A program made the translations under genes and the position numbers. A stretch of 5,247 nt of DNA from Myxococcales bacterium (GTDB lineage: Bacteria > Myxococcota_A > Polyangia > Fen-1088): positions 2,111 through 7,357 of the forward strand of contig PMZX01000469.1 of assembly GCA_003170035.1 (NCBI GenBank). Reading direction: 5' to 3'. Numbering within the stretch: position 1 is the first letter of the stretch; the number at the start of each line of letters is the position of its first letter. A model generated the notes under the pieces. The model saw only the letters and a program-made list of their open reading frames with translations, searched no databases and was not told where the DNA came from. Below, in pieces: positions 1-5,131 of this stretch.

Positions 1-1157
1 TGGACGTCGTGCTGCGGGCCAAGGGTCTGGGATCGGTTCGCGAGGGCAACCTGGTTCGCGTAGCGCCTCTGTCGGCACTCGAGAAGGAGTTGGAGCAAGA
101 GATTGCTCGCCAGAAGCAGATGGCGGAAGTCTTGCCCACAGAAACCCGACTCATTGGCGTGTCCTACGCACACGCCTCCTCCCTGCAGGACAAGGCCAAA
201 GACCTGCTGTCACCGCGAGGCAAGATATCGGTCGACGACCGCACCAACAATCTGATCGTGTCCGATGTGGCGCGCAACCTGCAACTCATCGAGGACTTGG
301 TACGCAACCTGGATACCCAAACCTCGCAAGTGACCATCGAGGCCCGCATCGTAGAGGCCAATACGGATTATGCCCGCCAAATCGGCATCCAGTGGGGCGG
401 AAACACGTTCATGGATGTGCAGCACGGGAATCCTACCGGGTTGGTTTTCCCCTACAACGTTGGAATCGGTGGCGGCGCAGACAGCGGCGAGTCTCCCCTG
501 TCCGGTCTAGTTCCGTCCGTCCGGACTGGTACCCCCGGGGGGGTCGATCCGAATTTCGTGATCAACATGCCGGTGGCTGCTGGCCTCAACAACGGTAGTG
601 CCATCGGCCTCACCCTGGGATCGGTGGCAGGGGCCTTCAACCTTAATCTGCGCCTCTCAGCCATGGAGTCCACTGGCACGATCCGCATCTTGTCCTCGCC
701 GCGGATCACCACCATGGACAACATCGATGCCTCGATCGAGCAGGGCGTGTCGATTCCAGTGTCGGTGGTAAGCGCGATGGGCGCTCAGACCCAGTTCGTG
801 GATGCCAAGCTTCACCTGGGGGTCAAGCCGCATGTCACCAACGAGGGCACCGTCATGCTCGTGATCAACGTGACCAAAAATGAACCGGACTTCGCCAACA
901 CGGGCTCCCGCGGCGACCCCACGATTCTAAAGAAGCAAGCCAGCACGACCATGCTGGTTCGTGACGGCGACACGGCAGTCATAGGCGGAATCTACACGCG
1001 CAACTCAGGTCTCAGCCACGCCAGGGTTCCGTTCTTCTCGGACATCCCAATACTGGGCTGGTTCTTTCGCAACCGCCGGGAGAACGACAACCGCACCGAG
1101 TTCCTGGTCTTCCTGACGCCGCGCATCGTGAACCGGGCTCGCGCCCTTGGGCAGTAG
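1..1157 (+). CDS. pilQ: Type IV pilus secretin PilQ, C-terminal part (5' end outside window)
   Basis: PilQ forms the outer-membrane ring through which the type IV pilus leaves the cell. The frame is open from position 3, giving 384 codons to the TAG at 1155-1157. The GTG at 9 is not the real start, because the protein normally begins several hundred residues upstream with AMIN and N0 domains. In order, I see the end of an N0-like segment (VVLRAKGLG, REGNLVRVAPL), an N1/secretin_N domain at about 141-330 (ETRLIGVSYA, SVDDRTNNLIV, RNLDTQTSQV), the junction IEARIVEA, a Gly/Pro-rich linker at about 430-590, and the secretin beta-barrel domain from about 600 (GLTLGS, RILSSPRITTMDN). The hallmark C-terminal signature GDTAVIGGIYTR...VPFFSDIPILGWFF lies at about 966-1070, followed by EFLVFLTPRIV. 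The end is intact. A G7 tract in the linker (537-543) keeps frame. The wording resembles Myxococcus PilQ as I remember it, and PilQ is favoured over type II secretins such as GspD. Confidence 0.95.
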   Translation, partial: DVVLRAKGLGSVREGNLVRVAPLSALEKELEQEIARQKQMAEVLPTETRLIGVSYAHASSLQDKAKDLLSPRGKISVDDRTNNLIVSDVARNLQLIEDLVRNLDTQTSQVTIEARIVEANTDYARQIGIQWGGNTFMDVQHGNPTGLVFPYNVGIGGGADSGESPLSGLVPSVRTGTPGGVDPNFVINMPVAAGLNNGSAIGLTLGSVAGAFNLNLRLSAMESTGTIRILSSPRITTMDNIDASIEQGVSIPVSVVSAMGAQTQFVDAKLHLGVKPHVTNEGTVMLVINVTKNEPDFANTGSRGDPTILKKQASTTMLVRDGDTAVIGGIYTRNSGLSHARVPFFSDIPILGWFFRNRRENDNRTEFLVFLTPRIVNRARALGQ

Positions 1158-1193
1158 CAGTGATGAGGAAGCACGATTTCATCAGAACAAGTT

Positions 1194-1199
1194 GGAGAG
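1194..1199 (+). promoter_or_regulatory. Ribosome binding site of the lipoprotein gene (decides the start)
   Basis: TTGGAGAG spans 1192-1199, and its core GGAGAG lies 4 nt before the ATG at 1204. The alternative in-frame TTG at 1147 overlaps pilQ, has no such site, and would place 19 polar residues ahead of the signal peptide. I therefore take 1204 as the start. Confidence 0.65.
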
Positions 1200-1203
1200 T
1201 GCC

Positions 1204-2076
1204 ATGACAGCAGGTATCGGCAAAACCATTGGTCGCGTGCTGGGCTTCGGCATTCTGGTTGGCGTGTTCCTGTCCCTCGCGGCCTGCGTGATTGACGACG
1301 GCCCCACCGGACTGCTCATCGTGCAGGACCAGTGGATACAGAGTGGGACCGGTACGACGGACTGCACTGTTCCCGTGGAACCCACGGCTACCCGGAGAGT
1401 CGAAGGAGTCCTGGATGTTGCCGTTCTCAGCAAGAACAGCACGCGCTACTACCTCTACCCAGTGGTGGAGAACCTCCTGGAGCCACTCAGCGGACAAACG
1501 AGTGGCACGGCTTCGCTGGTTGAAGAAATGAACAACATCATCATGAAATCGTTCCACGTCAAACTGGACGTGGCGACCAGCGCAGGCACCAGCATCCCGT
1601 GGGATGCGGGATGCCCGGGCGAGTTCGACTCTCCCGTCGACACATGGCACCTTGCGCCCGCGAGCACCATCTCCGAGATCGTGGAGATCATCAGGCCATG
1701 CAACGCAGCCCCACTCTTCGATTCCCTGCAGGCGGCCCCGTCCGGCTCCTCGATCACGGTCACAGCCACGATCCGAGCCAAGGGACACCTGGGAAGCTCG
1801 GACATCGAGAGCCCACCCTTCACATTCCCGGTGCAAGTCTGCTACGGCTGCCTGCAGATGGAGTATTCCGATCCAGCGGCGGCGCAGTTCAGTTTCCCCG
1901 CAATCCCCCAGTGCTCGGCTCTCACGGTCAACCCATACACGGGCAATCCGTGTAACCCGGCCCAGGACGGAACCATCCTTTGCTGTGCCCTGGGCGTCGA
2001 CGCCCAGGGCCACGCCACCGGCGTCCTATGTCCAGCAGTTCCGATGCCCGCGGCGCCGACTGACACGACGCCGTGA
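1204..2076 (+). CDS. Cysteine-rich lipoprotein of unknown function next to pilQ
   Basis: I do not recognise a named family. The 290-residue product begins with a lipoprotein signal peptide: K7 and R11, a hydrophobic stretch at about 12-27, and the lipobox L25-A26-A27-C28. Val at +2 would suggest outer-membrane sorting under the E. coli rule, though myxobacterial rules differ. The mature part has ten further cysteines (54, 137, 166, 213, 216, 237, 250, 260, 261, 276), an even number that fits disulfide bonding outside the cytoplasm. The densest cluster is C-terminal: CYGC at 213-216, then PQC, NPC-NPAQDG, LCC and LC. From memory, a CxGC...PCxPxQD...CC pattern recurs in uncharacterised Myxococcota lipoproteins, which I could not verify. 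The middle (about 64-210) looks like a beta-rich extracytoplasmic domain. It begins 46 bp after pilQ, so cotranscription is plausible. A role near the secretin is only a hypothesis from position. Confidence 0.85.
   Translation: MTAGIGKTIGRVLGFGILVGVFLSLAACVIDDGPTGLLIVQDQWIQSGTGTTDCTVPVEPTATRRVEGVLDVAVLSKNSTRYYLYPVVENLLEPLSGQTSGTASLVEEMNNIIMKSFHVKLDVATSAGTSIPWDAGCPGEFDSPVDTWHLAPASTISEIVEIIRPCNAAPLFDSLQAAPSGSSITVTATIRAKGHLGSSDIESPPFTFPVQVCYGCLQMEYSDPAAAQFSFPAIPQCSALTVNPYTGNPCNPAQDGTILCCALGVDAQGHATGVLCPAVPMPAAPTDTTP
1592..1614 (+). repeat. Small inverted plus direct repeat inside the lipoprotein gene
   Basis: GCATCCC (1592-1598) is followed after GT by its reverse complement GGGATGC (1601-1607), which is then repeated directly (1608-1614). 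The tract is coding (residues around IPWDAG). It could fold as a hairpin in mRNA but may simply reflect codon choice. Confidence 0.5.
1987..2010. repeat. Perfect 24-bp palindrome within the 3' end of the lipoprotein gene
   Basis: Arms GCCCTGGGCG (1987-1996) and CGCCCAGGGC (2001-2010) flank TCGA, so the whole 24-bp segment equals its own reverse complement. In RNA it would form a 10-bp GC-rich stem with a TCGA loop. It encodes residues around ALGVDAQG, lies 66 bp before the stop, and has no downstream T-run, so it is not a canonical intrinsic terminator. It may be a pausing or processing hairpin, a protein site, or chance. Confidence 0.8.
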
Positions 2077-2099
2077 CCGAGCCATCCCGCCAGCCGCTA

Positions 2100-2129
2100 T
2101 TGACACGCCCGGCTCGCGGTGGCTAGAAG
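2100..2129 (+). promoter_or_regulatory. Candidate sigma-70-type promoter for the Roadblock-aroQ-accB run
   Basis: A perfect -35 hexamer TTGACA (2100-2105) is followed by an 18-nt spacer and a partial -10 TAGAAG (2124-2129, four of six matches). Transcription would start at about 2136, so an mRNA from here would have almost no leader before the ATG at 2138. The site lies in the 61-bp gap after the lipoprotein gene. The -10 is mediocre, so the call is tentative. Confidence 0.3.
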
Positions 2130-2137
2130 CCGAACGC

Positions 2138-2497
2138 ATGTTCCGCGACACCCTTCAAAAAATGGTGGACCGCCTCGACGGGGGGGTGGCCGCGATCCTG
2201 ATGGGTTTCGACGGTATCGCGGTCGAACACTACAGCCGCGAGGGGCAAGAGGGGATCGACATCCAGACCGCGGGCATGGAACTGGCCCACGCGGCCGCGC
2301 AGATGTGCAAGGCAGTCGAGCGGCTCGACCGGGGCCAAACGGCCGAAATCACCATGCGGACTGACAAGGTGGTCATTCTCTTGTACGTGCTGAGCGATGA
2401 GTATTTCGTCGCCTGTGCCGTGCGCCCCGACGCGAGCTTCGGCAAGGCGCGCTACGTGATGCGTCTGGCGGCTCCCCAGATCCGGGCCGACCTGTGA
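2138..2497 (+). CDS. Roadblock/LC7 domain protein (MglB-like fold)
   Basis: This 119-residue protein has the pattern of a single Roadblock/LC7 domain and no signal peptide, so it should be cytoplasmic. I see an N-terminal helix (about 2-14), strand [18 protein letters not shown] (about 15-32), a long amphipathic helix rich in Ala, Met and Leu (about 42-64), strands [17 protein letters not shown] and YFVACAVRP (about 67-96), and a closing helix with [12 protein letters not shown]. The family dimerises and regulates small Ras-like GTPases. MglB, the GTPase-activating partner of MglA in Myxococcus motility, is longer with a C-terminal tail this protein lacks. No GTPase gene lies in the window. 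The ATG at 2138 is preferred because the open frame upstream reads as Arg/Ser/Pro-rich sequence overlapping the lipoprotein gene. The Shine-Dalgarno is weak (AGAAG, 2125-2129). The stop TGA overlaps the aroQ GTG. A G7 tract (2180-2186) lies near the start. Which GTPase it serves is unknown. Confidence 0.85.
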   Translation: MFRDTLQKMVDRLDGGVAAILMGFDGIAVEHYSREGQEGIDIQTAGMELAHAAAQMCKAVERLDRGQTAEITMRTDKVVILLYVLSDEYFVACAVRPDASFGKARYVMRLAAPQIRADL

Positions 2498-3051
2498 GAG
2501 CCGAGCGGACATCCCTACCGCTGGTCGTGGTGCTGCACGGCCCGAACCTGAACCTGCTCGGTTCGCGAGAACCGGACATCTACGGCCACACCACGCTGCA
2601 GGAGATCGACGATGGCCTGCAGACGCGGGGTCGTGAGCTAGGGCTGCTGGTGCAGACCTTTCAGTCGAACCAGGAAGGTGCCCTCATCGATCGGGTGCAG
2701 CAGGCGCGCGGGCAGGCCCGTGGTCTAATCATCAATGCCGGCGGGCTGACCCATACCAGTGTCTCTCTGCGGGATGCCATTGCGGCCGTCGCCCTGCCGA
2801 CTGTGGAGGTCCACCTGTCCAACCTTGCCGCGCGCGAGGAGTTCCGCCACCGCTCCCTGCTGGCCCCGGTTTGCCTGGGCCAGATAGCGGGGCTGGGGCC
2901 CGTGGGCTACCGCCTTGCGCTCGAGGCCCTCGCGCACCTGCTGGCCCCCAGCCCGATGCGGGGGGCGGCCCCTTCGCATGATGTAGAATCGCCTCGCACA
3001 AGACCGCCCGCTGCGGTCGCCTCGCCGAAGAAAGGAGCCTCCACCCGATGA
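2494..3051 (+). CDS. aroQ: Type II 3-dehydroquinate dehydratase with a C-terminal tail
   Basis: AroQ converts 3-dehydroquinate to 3-dehydroshikimate in the shikimate pathway, as a cytosolic dodecamer. The signature [18 protein letters not shown] covers residues 14-31, QSNQEG 57-62, [11 protein letters not shown] 79-89, EVHLSN 105-110 and REEFRHRS 114-121. All catalytic positions known from the M. tuberculosis enzyme are present with an offset of six: R25, Y30 (catalytic Tyr), N81, H87 (catalytic His), H107 and R118. The conserved core ends at about residue 150 ([10 protein letters not shown]), where most family members stop (about 145-150 residues). Here a 35-residue Pro/Ala/Ser/Arg-rich tail runs to 185, and its DNA also looks like a leader for accB. 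The GTG start overlaps the preceding stop (GTGA), implying translational coupling. The next in-frame GTGs (2527, 2530) would cut the first beta strand. The TGA stop overlaps the accB ATG (ATGA). Confidence 0.95.
   Translation: MRAERTSLPLVVVLHGPNLNLLGSREPDIYGHTTLQEIDDGLQTRGRELGLLVQTFQSNQEGALIDRVQQARGQARGLIINAGGLTHTSVSLRDAIAAVALPTVEVHLSNLAAREEFRHRSLLAPVCLGQIAGLGPVGYRLALEALAHLLAPSPMRGAAPSHDVESPRTRPPAAVASPKKGASTR
2984..3018 (+). promoter_or_regulatory. Possible accB leader: -10-like box and hairpin
   Basis: TAGAAT (2984-2989) matches five of six -10 bases, but there is no convincing -35. A perfect hairpin follows: GACCGC (3002-3007), loop CCGCT, GCGGTC (3013-3018). Both lie in the part of aroQ that encodes its non-conserved tail, 30-60 bp before the accB start. 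This suggests an internal promoter or leader but is weakly supported. Confidence 0.25.
3032..3037 (+). promoter_or_regulatory. Ribosome binding site of accB
   Basis: AAGGAG lies 10 nt before the ATG at 3048. It is the best Shine-Dalgarno in the window, which suggests accB can be initiated independently as well as by coupling to aroQ. Confidence 0.7.
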
Positions 3052-3581
3052 GCAAAGCCAAGGCCCCAGTCCGGAAGGACGAGAAGAAGTCCTCGTCTTG
3101 CTGTTGCGAGGAGCCACTCTGCGCTCTCGGGCCCGAGGAACTCGCCACCGTGCGAGAACTGGCCGAGATCGCCACCGAGTTCGATCTTGCCGAACTGGGT
3201 GTCGACCCCTGCGGGGGGATTCGCATCGTGCGGCGCCAGGCCGGCGGCGGTGCAGGCACGGTCGCAGTCCCCTTCACACCACCCCTGCCCCCGCCCGCTC
3301 CCGGTCCGGCAATCGAGAAGGCAGACAAGCCCGCCGAGACCGGAGTGCTCATTACCTCGCCGTTCGTCGGCACCTTCTACCGCGCGCCGGCTCCCGAGGC
3401 GCCGCCCTTCGTCGAGGTCGGCCAAACCGTGCGCAAAGGCCAGGTCGTGTGCATCGTCGAAGCCATGAAACTGATGAACGAGATCGAATCCGAATTCGAC
3501 GGCAAGATCCTCGATATTCTGGTCAAGAATGCGGAACACGTCGAGTACGGGCAGTCCTTGTTCCGCATCGAGAAGGCCTAG
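3048..3581 (+). CDS. accB: Biotin carboxyl carrier protein of acetyl-CoA carboxylase
   Basis: AccB carries the biotin that AccC carboxylates and the AccAD carboxyltransferase uses to make malonyl-CoA. The C-terminal biotinyl domain (about 99-177) is complete: [41 protein letters not shown] with biotin-accepting K141 in EAMK, and [11 protein letters not shown] at the end. A Pro-rich flexible linker spans about 74-90. The helical N-terminal segment ([22 protein letters not shown], about 32-53) matches the AccB pattern that leads into a short strand (GIRIVRR). At 177 residues it is somewhat longer than E. coli AccB (156). The extra is an N-terminal tail with Lys and Arg followed by [11 protein letters not shown] (C18, C19, C20, C25), and C55 follows in DPCGG. 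This cysteine group is unusual for AccB. The gene starts within the aroQ stop (ATGA) and precedes accC by 81 bp. accA and accD are not in the window. Confidence 0.96.
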   Translation: MSKAKAPVRKDEKKSSSCCCEEPLCALGPEELATVRELAEIATEFDLAELGVDPCGGIRIVRRQAGGGAGTVAVPFTPPLPPPAPGPAIEKADKPAETGVLITSPFVGTFYRAPAPEAPPFVEVGQTVRKGQVVCIVEAMKLMNEIESEFDGKILDILVKNAEHVEYGQSLFRIEKA

Positions 3582-3584
3582 GAC

Positions 3585-3646
3585 GATCTCACCGCGGAAG
3601 ACACCGATCTCGGATCTGCCGTCTTCCGTGCCCTCTGCGGTGAATC
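3585..3646 (+). repeat. Nested inverted repeat between accB and accC
   Basis: The gap contains two nested stems. The outer pair is TCACCGC (3589-3595) with GCGGTGA (3637-3643), extendable past one bulged C by GAT (3585-3587) with ATC (3644-3646). The inner pair is GGAAGAC (3596-3602) with GTCTTCC (3621-3627). The 9 nt GTGCCCTCT lie unpaired on the right side. The apical loop contains CCGA-TC-TCGG, which could pair as well. No T-run follows, so this is not an intrinsic terminator. It looks like a structured intercistronic RNA element, perhaps for processing, stability or setting the accB:accC ratio. Confidence 0.65.
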
Positions 3647-3662
3647 CGAAAGCACACCCACC

Positions 3663-4985
3663 GTGTTCAAGAAAGTACTGATAGCCAACCGTGGCGAAAT
3701 CGCCCTGCGCGTGATTCGCGCGTGTCGTGACATAGGCGTCCGATCAGTCGCGGTTCATTCCACCGCCGACGCGGACGCGCTGCACGTTCGCTTCGCAGAT
3801 GAGAAGGTGTGCATCGGCCCGCCCCCCGCACGCCAAAGCTACAACAACATCCCTGCCCTCATCAGTGCGGCCGAGGTGACCGGCGCTGACGCCGTCCACC
3901 CCGGCTACGGGTTTCTGGCCGAGAATGCCGAGTTCGCCGAGGTCGTGCAGAAGTGCGGCTTGCATTGGATTGGCCCTCAACCCGAGCTGATGCGGCTCAT
4001 GGGCGACAAGGTGTCAGCGCGCAAGGCGATGGAGGCGGCGGGCGTTCCGGTGGTTCCGGGTTCACCCATCATCGAGACCGACCATCAGGCGGAAGAGGCG
4101 GTGGAACGCATCGGCTTGCCCGTCATCATCAAAGCGACGGGCGGCGGCGGTGGTCGGGGCATGAAGATCGTCGAGAACAAGACGCGGCTCCTCGCGCAGC
4201 TGGCTTCGGCCCGGGCCGAGGCCCAAGCCGGATTCAACAACCCCGCGGTCTATCTGGAGCGCTACATCGGAGCGCCCCGCCACATCGAGGTGCAGGTTCT
4301 GGGCGATGGCTCTGCGGCCATCGCCATGGGCGAGCGCGAGTGCTCCATCCAGCGCCGACACCAGAAACTGATCGAGGAGGCACCCTCGGTGGCACTCGAC
4401 GATGCCCGGCGCGTCGAGCTCCTGCGCACGGCACGCAAGGCCACCGCAGCCATCGGATACCGCACGGTTGGAACCCTGGAGTTCCTTCTCGACGAGGAAA
4501 AGCACTTCTATTTCATCGAAATGAATACCCGCATCCAGGTCGAGCACACCGTCACCGAGGCGGTCTTCGGCGTGGATCTGGTGCGAGAGCAGATGAGGCT
4601 GGCGGCAGGGGATCCGCTGCGCCTCCACCCGGACATGCGGCCTCGCGGTCATGCGATCGAGGTTCGCATCAACGCTGAGGATCCCGTCACTTTTGCTCCC
4701 TCGCCCGGACTCATCACGGCACTAAACCTTCCCGGTGGGCCAGGGGTGCGCGTCGATACGCATATCTATGCCCACTATCGCGTTCCCCCATACTACGACT
4801 CGCTCCTCGCGAAGTTGATCGTGCATGGGGAGAACCGCCATGTGGCCCTGGCCAGGTTGCGTCGGGCCTTGGGCGAGGTGGTGGTGGAGGGCATCAAGAC
4901 CAACGTCGAACTCCACAAGCGCGTCATCGACCACCCGGACTTCATCGCCGGGCGCTTCGATACGCACTTCCTGGAACGTCTCTGA
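3663..4985 (+). CDS. accC: Biotin carboxylase subunit of acetyl-CoA carboxylase
   Basis: AccC is the ATP-grasp enzyme that carboxylates the biotin on AccB with ATP and bicarbonate, the committed step of fatty acid synthesis. The 440-residue product is full length (E. coli AccC has 449). It starts with [16 protein letters not shown], typical of the family, so GTG 3663 is a sound start although no strong Shine-Dalgarno precedes it. Motifs in order are [14 protein letters not shown] (79-92), K116 and K157 for ATP, the glycine-rich loop GGGGGRGMK (160-168), RHIEVQV (206-212), [19 protein letters not shown] (224-242, with H233 and K235), E273, and [16 protein letters not shown] (284-299, with metal and bicarbonate residues E286, N288, R290, E294). 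R335 lies in the segment VRINAEDP. These correspond to the E. coli active-site residues with a shift of zero to three. All expected residues are present. HTVTE replaces the HPVTE of E. coli, which is a common variant. Confidence 0.97.
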   Translation: MFKKVLIANRGEIALRVIRACRDIGVRSVAVHSTADADALHVRFADEKVCIGPPPARQSYNNIPALISAAEVTGADAVHPGYGFLAENAEFAEVVQKCGLHWIGPQPELMRLMGDKVSARKAMEAAGVPVVPGSPIIETDHQAEEAVERIGLPVIIKATGGGGGRGMKIVENKTRLLAQLASARAEAQAGFNNPAVYLERYIGAPRHIEVQVLGDGSAAIAMGERECSIQRRHQKLIEEAPSVALDDARRVELLRTARKATAAIGYRTVGTLEFLLDEEKHFYFIEMNTRIQVEHTVTEAVFGVDLVREQMRLAAGDPLRLHPDMRPRGHAIEVRINAEDPVTFAPSPGLITALNLPGGPGVRVDTHIYAHYRVPPYYDSLLAKLIVHGENRHVALARLRRALGEVVVEGIKTNVELHKRVIDHPDFIAGRFDTHFLERL

Positions 4986-5015
4986 GCCGCCCATAGCGCG
5001 ACGCCGTTCCCAGCC

Positions 5016-5043
5016 CGCCGCGCGGCTCGTCGCCCGCGCGGTG
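5016..5043 (+). terminator. GC-rich hairpin after accC, possible non-canonical terminator
   Basis: CCGCGCGG occurs at 5018-5025 and again at 5034-5041. Since the octamer is its own reverse complement, the two copies pair into a stem with the 8-nt loop CTCGTCGC, and the stem extends by a G-T wobble and a C-G pair to 5016-5043. It lies about 30 bp after the accC stop, where a transcript end is expected. There is no following T-run, so it is not a classical intrinsic terminator. Confidence 0.3.
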
Positions 5044-5083
5044 CGCCACGACGCATGTCGCCCGCAAATCTCTGTCCACACCT

Positions 5084-5115
5084 TTACAGTGTTACCGTAT
5101 GCGGTAACACTCTAA
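5084..5115. promoter_or_regulatory. Operator-like palindrome upstream of the TPR gene
   Basis: AGTGTTACCG (5088-5097) and CGGTAACACT (5102-5111) are perfect 10-bp inverted arms around TATG. Beyond one mismatched pair, TTA (5084-5086) and TAA (5113-5115) continue the symmetry. No T-run follows on either strand, so an intrinsic terminator is unlikely. Size, symmetry and position 17 bp before the GTG fit a dimeric repressor site such as those bound by TetR-family proteins. A TTTACA (-35-like, 5083-5088) and a weak TAACAC (-10-like, 5105-5110) would place the palindrome across a promoter. The regulator is not identifiable here. Confidence 0.6.
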
Positions 5116-5131
5116 GGGCGGACCCAGCCAG

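Noticed and set aside
1161..1184. TGATGA/TCATCA inverted repeat after pilQ as a terminator
   Set aside because: The stem is only 6 bp plus wobble pairs, is AT-rich, and has no T-run after it.
1147..1203. TTG start at 1147 for the lipoprotein
   Set aside because: It would put 19 polar residues ahead of a normal signal peptide. ATG 1204 has a good Shine-Dalgarno.
1163..1207. 14-codon mini-ORF whose TGA overlaps the lipoprotein ATG (ATGA)
   Set aside because: Its start lacks a Shine-Dalgarno, and frames this short are common by chance. Coupling is possible but unsupported.
1012..2013. Long open frame on the minus strand (333 codons) across the pilQ end and the lipoprotein gene
   Set aside because: It is antisense to two well-supported genes and shows no recognisable domain. 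High-GC coding DNA commonly leaves such mirror frames open.
1604..2137. Upstream in-frame extension of the Roadblock gene
   Set aside because: The extension is Arg/Ser/Pro-rich and overlaps the lipoprotein gene in another frame. The Roadblock domain begins directly after the ATG at 2138.
2572..2760. NAGGLTHTS in AroQ in place of the common NPGAYTHTS, as an active-site anomaly
   Set aside because: The M. tuberculosis enzyme has the same NAGGLTHTS wording and is active. The catalytic Asn and His are intact.
2732..3539. Overlapping minus-strand frames opposite aroQ and accB (213 and 210 codons)
   Set aside because: They are low-complexity Gly/Arg/Ala shadows of genes whose catalytic residues are all visible on the plus strand.
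5084..5115. The TPR-upstream palindrome as an intrinsic terminator of accBC
   Set aside because: No T-run follows the stem on either strand, so an operator is the better reading.
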